A stretch of DNA of 64,000 bases from Nocardioides gilvus (GTDB lineage: Bacteria; Actinomycetota; Actinomycetes; Propionibacteriales; Nocardioidaceae), in NCBI RefSeq assembly GCF_003194605.1, contig NZ_QHKY01000003.1, positions 124,001-188,000 on the forward strand, in the 5' to 3' direction. The translations under genes were made by a program, and so were the position numbers. The notes below the pieces were generated by a model. The model did no database searches. It saw only the letters and a list, made by a program, of their open reading frames with translations, and had not been told where the DNA came from. Below, piece after piece: positions 48,750 through 59,600 of this stretch (the stretch's first letter is position 1; every line of letters starts with the position of its first letter).

Positions 48750-49301
48750 TCAGCCGAGGTCCAGCCGGGCCAGCACCATGGCCGCGATCCGGTCCGGCGG
48801 GTGCGCCACGTCGATGACCATGCCCTCCTCGTCGCCATCGAGCTGCTCAAGGGTGTCGAGCTGTGACTCGAGCAGGGTCGGCGGCATGAAGTGCGCGCGC
48901 GACTGCATTCGCTGCAGCAACAACCCCTTGTCGCCGGTCATGTGGACGAAGAAGGTCCCGGGCCCGCCCCGTCGAAGAACGTCTCGATAACTGCGTCGCA
49001 GGGCGGAGCAGCTCAGCAGGGTCGGGATGCCTGCCTCGTCGCGCTCCTTGGTCCACTGGGCAAGCGTCTCCAACCAACCCCACCGATCAGAATCGGTGAG
49101 CGCTCGTCCGGACTCCATCTTGGCGATGTTCTCCGGCGGGTGGAAGTCGTCACCCTCGGCCAGCTCCCAGCCGAGCAGTTTCTGCACCGCAACGGCGGCG
49201 GTGCTCTTCCCCGATCCCGAGACCCCCATGAAGACCAGGTGCAACGGAGGTTCTCCGGCCCCTCGGGTCGTACGCCCCTGCTCGCTCGCGTGCGCGTTCA
49301 C
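48750..49301 (-). CDS. gntK: Gluconokinase
   Basis: 183 residues from the GTG at 49301. Phosphorylates D-gluconate to 6-phosphogluconate. Walker A is FMGVSGSGKST; the family blocks AEGDDFHPPENIAKM, LTDSDRWGWLETLAQW and LLSCSALRRSYRDVLR are all present. Its start overlaps the gntP stop by 4 bp (GTGA), so it is co-translated with the gluconate permease. No GntR regulator is adjacent. Confidence 0.96.
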   Translation of the reverse strand: MNAHASEQGRTTRGAGEPPLHLVFMGVSGSGKSTAAVAVQKLLGWELAEGDDFHPPENIAKMESGRALTDSDRWGWLETLAQWTKERDEAGIPTLLSCSALRRSYRDVLRRGGPGTFFVHMTGDKGLLLQRMQSRAHFMPPTLLESQLDTLEQLDGDEEGMVIDVAHPPDRIAAMVLARLDLG

Positions 49302-50779
49302 CCGACCACCCACAGACCACAGGCGAGGACGAAGATCGACAGCCCGAGGGTGGTCTCCATGACCGTCCAGGTCTTCAGCGTGGTCTTCACGTCCATCCCG
49401 AAGAATCTGCTGACCAACCAGAAGCCGGAGTCGTTGACGTGGCTGAGCACGGTGGCGCCGGCGGCGATTGCCATCACCAGGGCCACGAGACGTACGTCGG
49501 AGAGGTTCTCGGCGGCCACCCCGGCGGAGATCAGGCCGGCTGTGGTGGTCAGCGCGACGGTGGCCGAGCCCTGGGCGACCCGCAGGATCGTGGCGATCAC
49601 GAAGGTGGAGAGGATCAGCGGCATGCCCAGGTCGGAGAGGGAGTCCGAGAGCGCCGAACCGATCCCGCTGTATCGCAGCACGCCACCGAACATGCCACCC
49701 GCGCCGGTGATCAGGATGATGGCGCAGATCGGCGCCAGTGCGTCGTTGAGGATCGACTCGAGATCAGCCAGGGAGCGGTGCTTCGTGCCGAGTGTGTAGG
49801 TCGCGAAGAGGAGTGTGATGAGCAGCGCCACCGGCGTCTGGCCGATGAAGATGAAGCTGTCGACCACCAGCCCTTCCTGGGCCAGGTTGCCGTTGGCGCG
49901 GAGCGTGGCGAGCACGGTGTTGGCCCCGATCAGCACCAGCGGGAGCAACAGGATCAGCAGCACGTGACCGAACGACGGCAGGGCACGGGCAGTGCTGGCT
50001 GTCGCCGCCGTACGTCCGTCCCCGTCCCCGTCCCCGTCCCCGTCACCCTCGTCGGACCCCCCGCTCCCGACGCCCCCGGCTCCGGCTGCGGCGCCGGCGG
50101 TGACCCGCTCGCCGGTCAGGATGCTGTCGTCGATGGGCACGTACACCTTGCCGGCGTAGGCGATGGTGAAGAGGTGGACACCGACGAACCACGCGATGAC
50201 TGCCACCGGGAGCCCGATGAGCAACGTCAGGCCGACGCTGGCGTCCAGCTCCGTGGCAGCGGTGACGGGCCCGGGGTGCGGCGGTACGACGGCGTGCATG
50301 GCCGCGAAGGCACCGGCCGCGGGCAGCGCGTACAGGAGGACGGAGCCGCCGAAACGGGTGGCGACGGAGAAGATGATCGGCAGGAAGACGACCAGTCCGG
50401 CGTCGAAGAAGATCGGCAGGCCGAAGAGCAGCGCGGCGACTCCGAGGGCCAGTGGAGCGCGCTTCTCGCCGAACCGGCCGATCAGGGTGTCGGCGAGCAC
50501 CTGTGCGCCGCCGGTCATCTCGAGCAGTCGACCGATCATCGCCCCGAGCCCGACCAGGAGAGCCACTGCTCCCAGGGTCGAGCCGAAGGCACCGACCGCG
50601 ACCCCGGCCACGTCGGCCATCGGGATGCCCGCCACGACGGCGGTGGTGAGACTGACCAGGACGAGCGCGACGAAGGCGTGCATCTTCAAGGCGATGATGA
50701 GGACGAGCAGCACCGCGACCGCTCCACCCGCGATCAGCAACAGGGTGGTCGCGCCGTACACCGGGTCCATCGGGTCCAT
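49298..50779 (-). CDS. gntP: GntP-family gluconate:H+ symporter
   Basis: 493 residues from the ATG at 50779, which follows an excellent ribosome site (AGGAGGTG). Some 12 membrane helices; family signatures include FGLPIFFDAGLVVFLPI, VVPPHPGPVTAA and the C-terminal LSHVNDSGFWLVSRFFGM. A Gly/Asp repeat (DEGDGDGDGDGDG, encoded by GGGGAC units near 50018-50042) interrupts the central cytoplasmic loop. With gntK downstream it imports and phosphorylates gluconate. Confidence 0.94.
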   Translation of the reverse strand: MDPMDPVYGATTLLLIAGGAVAVLLVLIIALKMHAFVALVLVSLTTAVVAGIPMADVAGVAVGAFGSTLGAVALLVGLGAMIGRLLEMTGGAQVLADTLIGRFGEKRAPLALGVAALLFGLPIFFDAGLVVFLPIIFSVATRFGGSVLLYALPAAGAFAAMHAVVPPHPGPVTAATELDASVGLTLLIGLPVAVIAWFVGVHLFTIAYAGKVYVPIDDSILTGERVTAGAAAGAGGVGSGGSDEGDGDGDGDGDGRTAATASTARALPSFGHVLLILLLPLVLIGANTVLATLRANGNLAQEGLVVDSFIFIGQTPVALLITLLFATYTLGTKHRSLADLESILNDALAPICAIILITGAGGMFGGVLRYSGIGSALSDSLSDLGMPLILSTFVIATILRVAQGSATVALTTTAGLISAGVAAENLSDVRLVALVMAIAAGATVLSHVNDSGFWLVSRFFGMDVKTTLKTWTVMETTLGLSIFVLACGLWVVG

Positions 50780-50892
50780 GGGACACCTCCTGTGAGTTGG
50801 ATCACACGCTATCCCTTCGGGACCGGTGCTTGTCACCCGCCGGCCTGCGACACGATGGGTCGAGCTCATCGCAGGACATCGAAGGGACCCCC

Positions 50893-53163
50893 GTGAAGCA
50901 GACCCAGCCCTTGCTGTGGCGCGTCGGCCGCAACGCCTCGCGCCACCGCTCGGCCTACGTCGTGACCTGGGCCGTGCTGATCGTGGCTGGCTTCGTGACC
51001 AGCCTCGGCCTGCTCGGCGGCGCCTCGCTCTTCGACCGACTCGAGACCGGTGACATCGTCGCGCCCGGCCAGGCGACCCAGGGACGCGACCTCATCTCCG
51101 CGACCGATGAGGGGGCCACGCCGGTTTTGCTGCGCGCGGACGGCGTCGACTTCACCGACCCCCAACTCACCCTCGACGTCCGTGCGGTGGTCGATCGCCT
51201 CGAGGCCATCGAGGGCGTCGGCGCCGTCACCTCCCCGATGACCACCCCTGGCTGGCCCCGGGCCCCCGAGGCGTACGCCCTGATCGCCGACAACGACCCG
51301 GCGAGCGGCAGCTTCATCATCAGCGTCGAGGCCGGCACCGAGCCCGGCAATCCGGTGCAGGAAGCGGTGGTCGCCGAGCTGGAGGGGACATCTTCCTACC
51401 TGCTCGCCCGGCACGCCGACGAGCTGCACGTCGGTGGAGTCGGCCTGCTGGTCGGCGACATCGTCGACCAGATCAAGCAGGACCTGATCATCGGTGAGGG
51501 CATCGCGATCCCGTTGTCGATGCTGTTGATGCTCTTCGTCTTCGGCGGTTTCGTGGCCGCCGGGATGCCGATCGTGGGCGCCATCGCCTCGATCTCGGGG
51601 GCGCTCGCGCTGCTGTTCGGCTTCTCCTTCGTGATGGACCTCGACGCGACGGTCGTCAACATCGTCACGGTGATGGGACTGGCGCTGTGCATCGACTACG
51701 GACTGCTCCTGGTGAGCCGGTTCCGCGAGGAGCTCGCCCGGGTGGCGCCCGGTGTGCCGTCAGCCGAGTTGAGCCGCCAGCAGATCGACGACTCGGTCGC
51801 CGCGGCGGTGGCCACCGCGGGGCGTACGGTCCTCTTCTCCGCGGTGATCGTGGCCATCTCGCTGTCCGGTCTGATGATCTTCGAGGCCCCGGTGATGCGC
51901 GCGATCGGCGCCGCCGGTGTGGCGGTGGTGCTGGTGGCACTGGTCGTCGCGTTGACGCTCATCCCGGCGCTCTGCTCGCTGGGTGCTCGTCGTCTGGGCA
52001 ATCGCAAGGGTGCCGAGGCGGCCCCCGACGAGGGGGTCTTCAGCCGGTTGGCGGGCGTCGTGCAACGGCGTCCGGGCCTCACGACACTGGTCAGCGTCCT
52101 GGTGCTGCTGGGCCTGGCCCTGCCCGCCCTGGACCTGCGCCTCAATGCTTCCGGGGTGGAGTTGCTGCCCCCGAAGGCGGAGCAGCGGGTCTTCTTCGAC
52201 GGCCTCGACGACGACTACCCGGTCCTGGCGGCTCCCACCGTCCAGGTGGTCGCGCAGGCTGACGAGGCCCAGGTCCAGCAGTGGGCCGACGACCTGGCCG
52301 AGGCCGACGGCGTCACCCGGGTCGACCCGCTGCGCGAACTCGGTGAGGCCCCGGCCGGTCTCGACGTCGCCGGGATGGATCCTGACGGCCCGGGTCTGTA
52401 CGTCGTCTCCCTGCACACCGAGGGCAACTCGATGGGCGACGACGCGCGTACGGTCGCGGCGCAGCTGCGCGACGCTGATCCTGGCTTCTCGACGTGGACC
52501 ACGGGCCAGGCCGCCTCCTTGGCCGACTTCACCGACTCGGTCCTGGACCGGGCACCGTGGGCCGCCCTCTGGATCGCGGGGGCGACCTTCATCCTGCTCT
52601 TCCTGCTCACCGGCTCCGTGGTGATCCCGGTGAAGGCGTTGCTGCTCAACGTGGTGTCTCTGGGCGCCAGCCTGGGGATCCTGGTCTGGGTCTTCCAGGA
52701 GGGTCACCTCGAGTCGGTGCTGCGCTTCGAGAGCGTGGGGGGCATCGAGTCGGTGATCCCGTTGATGGTGCTGGCCTTCGGGTTCGGACTCTCGATGGAC
52801 TACGAGGTCTTCCTGCTGGCCCGGATCATCGAGCTGCACGAGCAGGGCCACGACGACGACACGGCCGTACGTCTGGGGTTGCAGCGCTCGGGCCGCATCA
52901 TCACCTCTGCGGCGCTGATCATGGTGATCGTCTTCGCTGGCTTCGCGGTGGGCGAGATGCTCGTGATCAAGCAGACCGGTTTCGCCCTCGCGGTCGCGGT
53001 GCTGATCGATGCGACGCTCGTGCGGATGATCATCGTGCCGGCGACGATGACGATGCTCGGCCGGTGGAACTGGTGGGCACCGCGCTGGATGAAACGCGTC
53101 CACGCGAGGTGGGGCGTCAGCGAGCACGGCTCACCGGTGGCTCCCGTACCCGAACCGGGGTAA
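50893..53163 (+). CDS. MMPL-family RND-like transporter, copy 1
   Basis: 756 residues from the GTG at 50893. Two halves each have one helix, an extracytoplasmic domain and five more helices. Proton-relay-type motifs GLALCIDYGLLLVSRFREE in the first half and FGFGLSMDYEVFLLARIIELHE in the second are characteristic of MMPL proteins, which export lipids, drugs or pigments. The next gene encodes a clear paralogue in tandem. No acyl or lipid biosynthesis genes are adjacent, so the cargo is unknown. Confidence 0.93.
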   Translation: MKQTQPLLWRVGRNASRHRSAYVVTWAVLIVAGFVTSLGLLGGASLFDRLETGDIVAPGQATQGRDLISATDEGATPVLLRADGVDFTDPQLTLDVRAVVDRLEAIEGVGAVTSPMTTPGWPRAPEAYALIADNDPASGSFIISVEAGTEPGNPVQEAVVAELEGTSSYLLARHADELHVGGVGLLVGDIVDQIKQDLIIGEGIAIPLSMLLMLFVFGGFVAAGMPIVGAIASISGALALLFGFSFVMDLDATVVNIVTVMGLALCIDYGLLLVSRFREELARVAPGVPSAELSRQQIDDSVAAAVATAGRTVLFSAVIVAISLSGLMIFEAPVMRAIGAAGVAVVLVALVVALTLIPALCSLGARRLGNRKGAEAAPDEGVFSRLAGVVQRRPGLTTLVSVLVLLGLALPALDLRLNASGVELLPPKAEQRVFFDGLDDDYPVLAAPTVQVVAQADEAQVQQWADDLAEADGVTRVDPLRELGEAPAGLDVAGMDPDGPGLYVVSLHTEGNSMGDDARTVAAQLRDADPGFSTWTTGQAASLADFTDSVLDRAPWAALWIAGATFILLFLLTGSVVIPVKALLLNVVSLGASLGILVWVFQEGHLESVLRFESVGGIESVIPLMVLAFGFGLSMDYEVFLLARIIELHEQGHDDDTAVRLGLQRSGRIITSAALIMVIVFAGFAVGEMLVIKQTGFALAVAVLIDATLVRMIIVPATMTMLGRWNWWAPRWMKRVHARWGVSEHGSPVAPVPEPG

Positions 53164-53225
53164 ACGCAGGGCCACATCTGGAACAACTCTGGACTGTGTC
53201 GCCGGTCACTGCCAAGGTGTTACCG

Positions 53226-55730
53226 ATGAGTAAACAGTCGGGCGGCCGGCACCCGGGGAGACACAAGGCGCGTCGGCAACCGCCGTACGCGCTGACGTGG
53301 TTGGCCCTCACGCTGGTCGGTCTCGCGACCAGCGTCGGGCTCTTGGGGGGGTCCTCGCAGCCGGGACGACGACGTCTCACCGGCCGTACGGCACCACCCC
53401 CTCCGAGCCTCACCCGCGTCCCGGTTGCTGCTTCGAAGGCGCTCGGCACCGAGCCGCTCGCGAAGGAGCCGTTCCTGCAGCGCATGGGCAGGCACGCCGC
53501 GATCAACCACCGGGCGTACGTCACCACCTGGGCCGCGCTGGTGGTCGTGGGCTTCGCGACCAGCCTTGGTCTGTTGGGCGGGTCGTCGCTCTTCGACCGG
53601 CTCGAGACCGGTGACACCCTGGCCCCCGGTCCGGCCGCCGTGGGCCGGGAGCTGGTCCAGTCGTCAGAGAAGACGTCGGTGCCGGTCCTGCTCCGGGTCG
53701 ACGGGGTCGACTTCCGGGACCCCGAGCTCACCGTCAAGGTCCGCGGCGCCGTGAAGCGCCTGAGGCAGATCGAGGGCGTCGGCAAGGTCTCCTCCCCCAT
53801 GTCGCATCCGGGGTGGCCGACCGCGCCAGAGGCCTGGGCCCTGGTCGGCGACAACGACCCGGACAGCGGTCGCTTCGTGATCGCCGTCGAAGCCGGGGAC
53901 GAGCCCGGCAGCGACCTGCAGCAGGAGGTCATCCGCGAGCTGCGCGGCCCCACCTCCGACCTGCTCGCGCCCATGGCCGACGAGATGCGGGTCGGTGGGG
54001 TGACGGTCCTGGTCGACGGCATCAACGACCAGGTCAAACAAGACCTCAAGGTCGGCGAGGGCATCGCCATGCCGCTGTCGCTGCTGCTGATGGTCTTCGT
54101 CTTCGGAGGGTTCACCGCCGCCGGCCTGCCCATCGTCGGAGCGGTCGCCTCGATCTCCGGTGCGATGGCGCTCCTGTTCGGCTTCTCCCACGTGATGGCC
54201 CTGGACCCGCCGGTGGTCAACATCGCGACCGTGATGGGTCTGGCACTCTGCATCGACTACGGCCTGCTGCTGGTCAGCCGCTTCCGGGAGGAACTGACGG
54301 CGGTGGCCCCGGGGGTGCCTGCGGCCGATCTGCGGCGCGACCAGATCAACGAAGCGGTGGGCGCCGCTGTCGCGACCTCCGGCCGCACGATTCTGTTCTC
54401 CGGGGTGATCGTCGGCATCTCGCTCTCGGGGTTGTTGGTCTTCGACGCCCAGATCGTGCGCGCGATCGGCCTCGCGGGCGTCGCGGTGGTGTTGCTCGCT
54501 CTCGTGGTGGCGCTCACGCTCGTGCCTGCCCTGTGCGCCATGGGAGCCACCCGCCTGGGCAACCACCAGGGTGTCGAGGCCGCGCCCGACGAAGGGGTCT
54601 TCAGCCGTCTGGCAGCGATCGTGCAGCGCCGCCCCGGCCTGACCACCGTGCTGAGCATCAGCGTCCTGCTGGTCATCGCACTGCCGGCCCTGGACCTGCG
54701 ACTGAACTCCGCCAGCGTCGAGATGCTGCCTCCCCAGGCGGAGGAACGTGCCTTCTTCACCGATCTCGAGGAGGACTTCCCACTCCTGACGACGCCGACC
54801 GTGAGTGTGGTGGCGCAGTCCACGATGAAGGAGGCTCGGCGCCTGGCCAGGGACCTCGGCGAGCAGGTCGACCTGACCCGCAAGCCGATGGTCAGTCGAC
54901 TCGGGCCGGCGCCCGAGGACGTACAGGCCGACGGGTTGCAGGCCGAGGGTGCCGGGCTGGTCCAGATCAGCCTGCACACCGCAGGTGGCCCCATGGGCGA
55001 GGACGCGCGGATCTTGGTGGAGGGGTCGCGCACCGGTGCGACGACCTTCCCCACCTGGACGACCGGGCCGGCAGCCTTCCTGGACGACTTCACCGACTCG
55101 GTGCTCGACCGGGCGCCGTGGGCGATCCTCTGGATTGCCGGCGCCACCTTCATCCTGCTCTTCCTGCTCACCGGCTCCGTGGTGATCCCGCTGAAGGCGC
55201 TCCTGCTCAACGCGGTGTCGCTGGGCGCGAGCATCGGCGTCCTGGTCTGGGTCTTCCAGTACGGCAACCTGGAGTGGTTGTTGGGCTTCGAGTCGGCCAG
55301 CGGGGTCGAATCGGTGATCCCGTTGATGGTGCTGGCCTTCGGGTTCGGACTCTCGATGGACTACGAAGTCTTCCTGCTCGCCCGGATCATTGAGTTGCAC
55401 GAAGAGGGCCACGACGACAACACCGCCGTACGTCTCGGCCTGCAGCGCTCGGGCCGCATCATCACCTCCGCAGCCCTCATCATGATCATCGTCTTCGCCG
55501 GGTTCGCGGTCGGAGAGATGGTGGTGGTCAAGCAGACGGGTGTGGCGCTGGCGGTCGCGGTGGCGATCGACGCCACGCTGGTGCGGATGATCATCGTGCC
55601 GGCCACGATGACCACGCTCGGCAAGTGGAACTGGTGGGCTCCGCCGTGGATGAAACGCATCCACGCGCGGTGGGGCGTCAGCGAACACGGCTCACCGGTG
55701 AGACAGTTGCCGGCATGGAGCACGAGCTGA
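53226..55730 (+). CDS. MMPL-family RND-like transporter, copy 2, with duplicated first helix
   Basis: 834 residues from the ATG at 53226. From about residue 79 it aligns end to end with copy 1 (both contain GFGLSMDYEVFLLARIIELHE and end near RWGVSEHGSPV). The extra N-terminus contains YALTWLALTLVGLATSVGLL (21-40), nearly the same as YVTTWAALVVVGFATSLGLL (98-117), each followed by GGSS: a duplicated first membrane helix separated by a Pro/Arg-rich linker. It begins 62 bp after copy 1, and its end overlaps the SDR gene by 16 bp. Confidence 0.9.
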   Translation: MSKQSGGRHPGRHKARRQPPYALTWLALTLVGLATSVGLLGGSSQPGRRRLTGRTAPPPPSLTRVPVAASKALGTEPLAKEPFLQRMGRHAAINHRAYVTTWAALVVVGFATSLGLLGGSSLFDRLETGDTLAPGPAAVGRELVQSSEKTSVPVLLRVDGVDFRDPELTVKVRGAVKRLRQIEGVGKVSSPMSHPGWPTAPEAWALVGDNDPDSGRFVIAVEAGDEPGSDLQQEVIRELRGPTSDLLAPMADEMRVGGVTVLVDGINDQVKQDLKVGEGIAMPLSLLLMVFVFGGFTAAGLPIVGAVASISGAMALLFGFSHVMALDPPVVNIATVMGLALCIDYGLLLVSRFREELTAVAPGVPAADLRRDQINEAVGAAVATSGRTILFSGVIVGISLSGLLVFDAQIVRAIGLAGVAVVLLALVVALTLVPALCAMGATRLGNHQGVEAAPDEGVFSRLAAIVQRRPGLTTVLSISVLLVIALPALDLRLNSASVEMLPPQAEERAFFTDLEEDFPLLTTPTVSVVAQSTMKEARRLARDLGEQVDLTRKPMVSRLGPAPEDVQADGLQAEGAGLVQISLHTAGGPMGEDARILVEGSRTGATTFPTWTTGPAAFLDDFTDSVLDRAPWAILWIAGATFILLFLLTGSVVIPLKALLLNAVSLGASIGVLVWVFQYGNLEWLLGFESASGVESVIPLMVLAFGFGLSMDYEVFLLARIIELHEEGHDDNTAVRLGLQRSGRIITSAALIMIIVFAGFAVGEMVVVKQTGVALAVAVAIDATLVRMIIVPATMTTLGKWNWWAPPWMKRIHARWGVSEHGSPVRQLPAWSTS

Positions 55731-56551
55731 GGCCACTGGCCGGACAGATCGCTGTCGTCACCGGCGGGAGCAGCGGACTCGGGCTCGGGTTCGCCCGGGT
55801 GCTGGGACGCGCCGGTGCCAGCGTGGTGATCGGCGCACTGCCGGGGCCGGAGGTCGCCGAGGCGGTCGCCCACCTGGAGTCGTTGGGCATCCGCGCTGCC
55901 GGGCACGAGCTGGACATGGGCGATCTGGGAGCGGTCGAGGCGTTGCGCGACCGAGCCCTGGAGTGGGGATCCCTCGACATCTGGATCAACAACGCGGGCG
56001 CATCGGGCGTCTACGGCCCCACCTGGCTGACACCGCCGGCCGTCTTCGAGCGGGTGTGCAACGCCAACATTCGCGGGGTCTTCCACGGCACCCGAGCCGC
56101 GCTGGGCGTGATGGTCCCCCAGGGCAGCGGTCACCTCGTCAACGTGTGGGGCAAGGGCGACACCCGACCTACACCGCTGCAGAACACGTACGGCTCCTCC
56201 AAGGCCTGGAACCGTTCCTTCACCCGTACGGTGCGCGCCGAGGTCGCGGAGACCGGCGTACGGGTGCACGGCTTCAACCCCGGCCTGGTGCGCACCGAAA
56301 TGCTGGCTCATGTCACCGTGACGCCCGGGATGGAGCGGAAGGTCAGGGCACTCCCCTACGTCGTCGGCCTGTGGGGCCAGTCGGCCGACGACGCCGCGGC
56401 GCCCGTCGTGGGTGTGCTGCTCGGCTCGAAGGACGACCACAGGGATCTCACCGTCGGCACCGTCGTGGGTCGCGGACTGAAGTCGGTGGCTCAGGGCAAC
56501 CTGCGCCGCTCCCGGCGGATGACGTTGGACGTGCGCGTAGTCGGCGAATAG
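55715..56551 (+). CDS. Short-chain dehydrogenase/reductase-like protein
   Basis: 278 residues from the ATG at 55715. The cofactor motif is VVTGGSSGLGLG, the NNAG motif is WINNAGASG, and the active-site Tyr/Lys are in NTYGSSKAW. The usual catalytic serine position (VNVSS in most SDRs) reads VNVWGKGD, so the catalytic serine appears replaced. The gene overlaps the second MMPL gene by 16 bp, which suggests co-expression. The substrate is unknown, and activity may be altered. Confidence 0.88.
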   Translation: MEHELRPLAGQIAVVTGGSSGLGLGFARVLGRAGASVVIGALPGPEVAEAVAHLESLGIRAAGHELDMGDLGAVEALRDRALEWGSLDIWINNAGASGVYGPTWLTPPAVFERVCNANIRGVFHGTRAALGVMVPQGSGHLVNVWGKGDTRPTPLQNTYGSSKAWNRSFTRTVRAEVAETGVRVHGFNPGLVRTEMLAHVTVTPGMERKVRALPYVVGLWGQSADDAAAPVVGVLLGSKDDHRDLTVGTVVGRGLKSVAQGNLRRSRRMTLDVRVVGE

Positions 56552-56583
56552 ACATTCGCGCGGCGCTGGTGGGAGCGCGGAAA

Positions 56584-56611
56584 CGGCCCGCCGGACGAGT
56601 CCGACGGGCCG
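56584..56611. terminator. Bidirectional terminator hairpin
   Basis: A 12-bp stem with one mismatch (56584-56595 with 56600-56611) and a CGAG loop, between the convergent SDR gene and the LamG/metallophosphoesterase gene, 17 bases beyond the stop of the latter. Confidence 0.8.
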
Positions 56612-56628
56612 CTCAGCGACAGCGAGGA

Positions 56629-59600
56629 TCAGCGCACGCGCTTCACCGAGCTGGTCGCTGCCTTCACTGCGGCGGTCTTGACGAGAAGCACCCGGTAGCT
56701 GGTCAGCTTCCTACCGTTGCGGTCCTTCACCGTGAAGTTGGCGACTCCCCTGGAGCTGAGCCTCTTCGTGGTGACGGTGACCCACTTGCCCTTGGCGTTG
56801 CGGCGCTGCAGGCGGACCTTCGCACCCTTCGCGGCCTTCGACGTGGCCGCCTTGAGCCTGTCCGCCTTGGAGCCGTTGTTCTTGCCGGTCAACTTGACCT
56901 TGACGGCCTTGGGACGGGTCTGGGGCGGAGCAGTCACCTCGACCGTACGGGTGGCGGCGGCGCGGTTGCCGGCGGCGTCGGTGACGGAGTAGACGAGGGT
57001 GTAGGTGCCCACCTTGGCGGTGTTGACCGTGCCCAGCACCTGGACGTCAGCGGTGATGTTGCCGTCGGTGTCGTCGGTGGCCCTGACTCCGGCGCGGGCG
57101 TCGAAACTGGCGCCCCGCGCCACGCTTGCGTCCGCCGGGACAGTGAGCACCGGCTTGGTCGTGTCGCGGGCCACGACCTCGGCCGGCACCTCGAAGGCGC
57201 CCGTACGAGCGACGACCGTGTCGTTGCCGGCGACCTTCGTACGCACGGTGGCCGTCAGGGTCGTGCCCTGGTCGGCCTTCACCACGGTGTACGAGGAGTC
57301 GGTCGCACCCTCGATCGTGACTCCGTTGCGGAACCACTGGAGCGTACGCTCGGCGTTCTCGTCACCGGTCCAGGTGCCGACGTCCAGGGTCAGGATCGAG
57401 CCGAGAGCCGGGTCGCCGTTGATCGCCGGGCGGGCGGTGTTGACCGGCGCCGGTGGGGCGACGACCTCGACGGTCCGGGTGGCCGTGGCCTGGTTGCCGT
57501 TCGCGTCGGCGACCGAGTAGACGAGTGCGTAGGTGCCGATCTTGTCCTGGTCGACGCTACCGAGCACCTGGACCTCGGCGGTCAGGTCACCGTCGGTGTT
57601 GTCGGTGGCCTTCACTCCGGCCATGACCTCGAAGTCGCTGCCGAGGAGCACGGTGGAGTCAGCTTCGAAGGCAATCTCGGGGGCGACGGTGTCGGTGCCG
57701 GCCGGCTGCGCGGTGAAGATCGACATCTGGTCCACCTCGCCACCCACCTCGTCGCCGGTGACGGCGTCAGCGCTGGTGGAGTACCAGGCGTACGTCTCGC
57801 CGGCCTCCAGGCCCTTCCAGACCACACTGGCCGGCCACCCGGAGCGGACCGTCTCGGTGCCGATCACTTCGTCGGTGGGCTCGACGACGCTCAGGGCGTC
57901 GGTGGCGAAACTGGTCGTGCGGGTGTTGAACTGCACCGGCAGCGTGAAGTCGTCCTCCTTGCCGTTGTAACGGTTGCGGTCGTCGTACTCGGTGGCGCCG
58001 AAGTTGTCGAGCTGCGCCGAGTAGGTGTCGACGCTCATCTCGGCACGGTCGACGTCGAACTGGAGCAGACGGAAGAAGGACGAGCCGAACTGGAGGCGGC
58101 TGCTGGGGTTGTAGCCACCGATCTCGGTCAGGCCGAGCTCGTCGCTGGGCACCGTGTAGAACTGGTAGTCGGCCAGCAGCTCGACGACGTGGTTCCCGTC
58201 TTCACCCAGGTCACGAACGACCTCGATGTTGACACCGTGCTCGTGGCCGGACAACACCAGGAAGACGTTCGGGTTCTTGGCCGCCACCTGGTGGCGGACC
58301 TGCTGACCGTCGTAGGACAGCCCGCCGCCGCGACCGTCAGGGTTGGTGCTCGGCGTCGTGTGGGCGTGGGTCTGCACGATCGCGTTGCGGTCGCTGTAGC
58401 GCTCGAGGATCGAGTTGGCCCACGCGACCTCCTCGGCGTCGACACCGAAGCCGAGGTTGACGACCACGAAGTCGAGGCCCGAGGCGCTGAAGAGGTTGTA
58501 GGAGTTTGAGTTGTCGCCCGGCTTCCACGGGTGGTAACTGGCGTTGTACGTGCTCCATCCCGTGTTCGGCTTGGCGGAGACGGCCTCGTAACGCTCGGGG
58601 CCGAAGTACTCGTTGAACAGCGCTCCGACGCCGGTGTCCGTGCCGTAGAGGTTGTCGTGGTTGCCGGGGAGCACCGAGTTGGCGACACCGGCGTCGTCGA
58701 GGATCTTCTGGGCACCGGACGCGACCTCGAACTCCTTCTTCGCAGTGGCGCGGTAGGGCACGTTGTCCTGGGCGCCGGCCGTGTGCCAGTTCTCGATGAC
58801 GTCACCGGTGTGCGCGGCGAACGCGATCTTGCGCTTCGGCGCGTTGTCGGCGATCCACTGGGTCACCGAGGTGTAGGCCTCCGCCCACTTGGCCCGCTCC
58901 TGAGGTGTCTCCTGCTCGACCGCGCCCTCGGAGAGGTACTGGGTGTCGGTCAGGTGCGCGATCGAGAAGTCGTAGTCGTCGGGATTCTCGAAACCGTCGG
59001 CCACCTCCTTGTCGAAGTCGTCGGCGAAGGCGTCGTGCCCGGTGACGAGCACCGGGATCTTGCCGTCGACGATGAACCGCGGGGCGACGGACGCACTCAA
59101 GGACACGCTCCCGGTGGCGGTGCCGCGGGTCGAAGCCAGGGACTCCCACCGAGTGCCGTTCCAGACGCGCAGGTGCACCTCGCGGGTGGGGTCGATGGTG
59201 CCGGTCCAGATGACTTCTGGGGAGTCGGTGGCCGTCGTGGGCACGTCGAAGCGCTGGTAGGGGATGCGGTCGGCAGCCGGGCTGGTGACGAGGACGTCAT
59301 CGCCGACCTCGAGCCCTTCACCGATCTTCTCGACATCGTCTCCGGTGAACGCCAGCTGCGAGGGCAACTTCTTCAGGGTGCCTTGCGTGCCGGAGGTGGC
59401 AGCAGCGACCCTGCCCGTACGGAACGTGGTGGTGACGTCGTCACCGCTGGGGTTGGTGGCGACCGCGGAGAGGCGGACCTCGCCCTCGCCCTGACCGGTC
59501 TCGGTGCCACCGGCGACGGGAATGTTGGCAGAACTGAACTCGAGGCGCTCGGCGATCACGTTGCCGAAGTGGTCGTGGCCGTCCATGGTGATGACGTGGT

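Noticed and set aside
52494..53225. A frame upstream of MMPL2 that would extend it by 244 residues.
   Set aside because: It overlaps the 3' end of MMPL1 in another frame, is rich in Arg/Gly, and MMPL2 has a good ATG at 53226.
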